Positions 5,591 through 5,927 of a stretch of DNA of 5,927 bases are shown one piece after another (within the stretch, counting starts at the first letter, position 1; every line of letters starts with the position of its first letter). The DNA comes from an uncultured Pseudomonadota bacterium (GTDB lineage: Bacteria > Pseudomonadota > Gammaproteobacteria > Burkholderiales > Rhodocyclaceae), in the NCBI GenBank assembly GCA_903939665.1, contig CAJAHZ010000500.1, forward strand, positions 1 to 5,927, written 5' to 3'. The position numbers were made by a program, and so were the translations under genes. The notes beneath the pieces were generated by a model. The model was not told where the DNA came from, ran no database searches, and saw only the letters and a program-made list of their open reading frames with translations.

Positions 5591-5927
5591 TTGAGACTGA
5601 ATTCGTTTCTGCGGCGGTCGCTCAACGCAAGAGTGACGCTCTTCACCCTCGCCGTTTTCGTGGCCGGCATCTGGTCGCTGGCATTCTATGCCAGCCAGAT
5701 GCTGCGCGACGATTTGCAACGCATGGTGGGCGACCAGCAGTTCTCGACGGTTTCCTTGCTGGCCGCTGCGATCAATGTAGAAATGGACCAGCAGCTCAAA
5801 TCGCTGGAAGCCATCGCCAGTAATGTCACACCCGCCCTGCTGAGCGATTCGGGCGCCTTGCAGTCCCTGCTGGAGGAGCGTCAGGTTCTGCAGAGTCTGT
5901 TCAGCGGCGGCACCTTCCTTACCGGGA
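5591..5927 (+). CDS. Membrane-bound sensor protein, N-terminal part, cut by window edge
   Basis: The 112 visible residues begin MRLNSFLRRSLNAR, a positively charged cytoplasmic end, followed by a membrane helix VTLFTLAVFVAGIWSLAFYA (15-34) and a helical periplasmic stretch including QQFSTVSLLAAAINVEMDQQ (49-68). This arrangement, with FSTVSLLAAAIN leading into a long helix, is typical of the N-terminus of Cache-type sensors in betaproteobacteria. Such proteins continue into PAS, GGDEF/EAL or (hybrid) histidine kinase domains, so the output domain cannot be told from here. It does not resemble the start of E. coli TorS as I remember it. The TTG start is supported by GGAGA 8 bases upstream. It is divergent from the torT-like/cyclase pair and could be a second partner of the binding protein, or an unrelated neighbour. 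Confidence 0.75.
   Translation, partial: MRLNSFLRRSLNARVTLFTLAVFVAGIWSLAFYASQMLRDDLQRMVGDQQFSTVSLLAAAINVEMDQQLKSLEAIASNVTPALLSDSGALQSLLEERQVLQSLFSGGTFLTG

Noticed and set aside
5325..5670. Short minus-strand open frames (83 and 96 codons) across the divergent spacer and the start of the sensor gene.
   Set aside because: They overlap the sensor start, lack good ribosome binding sites and look like random translation.

Overview
The window looks chromosomal, from a moderately GC-rich proteobacterium. The gene order tsaB-rimI-family 4 uracil-DNA glycosylase and the style of the sensory proteins suggest a betaproteobacterium, possibly Rhodocyclales (Dechloromonas/Azonexus/Accumulibacter-like). 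That placement is inferred from protein character and gene order, not from a marker gene.

Left part (1-1463, minus strand) is a compact housekeeping operon: tsaB (tRNA t6A37 synthesis), rimI (N-acetyltransferase for ribosomal protein S18) and the start of a family 4 Fe-S uracil-DNA glycosylase that runs off the left edge. Both junctions are 4-base ATGA overlaps, so the three are probably translationally coupled.

Middle (1464-2177): a 199-base divergent spacer carries a good sigma70-type promoter, a short inverted repeat over its -10, and a clear ribosome binding site. They drive a plus-strand gene for a small lipoprotein of unknown role. A short spacer with no recognisable terminator separates it from the convergent genes to the right.

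Right part (2178-5927) is a sensory locus. On the minus strand lies a TorT-like periplasmic binding protein, followed after a 73-base gap with a strong hairpin by a membrane diguanylate cyclase. The cyclase has a large periplasmic domain, a HAMP-like linker with an insertion, a coiled coil, and an intact GGDEF active site with its inhibitory RxxD site. Divergently, after a 316-base spacer, a second membrane sensor starts from a TTG codon and is cut by the right edge.

The most interesting hypothesis is that the TorT-like protein reports a periplasmic ligand to the adjacent diguanylate cyclase, coupling it to c-di-GMP. This would parallel the NspS-MbaA pair of Vibrio cholerae rather than the usual TorT-TorS phosphorelay. 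No torS, torR or torCAD gene is in view. The TorT-like protein also has an unusual CxxC motif and seems to lack some aromatic residues of the TMAO-type protein, so its ligand may differ. No tRNA, rRNA, CRISPR array, insertion sequence or integrase was seen.
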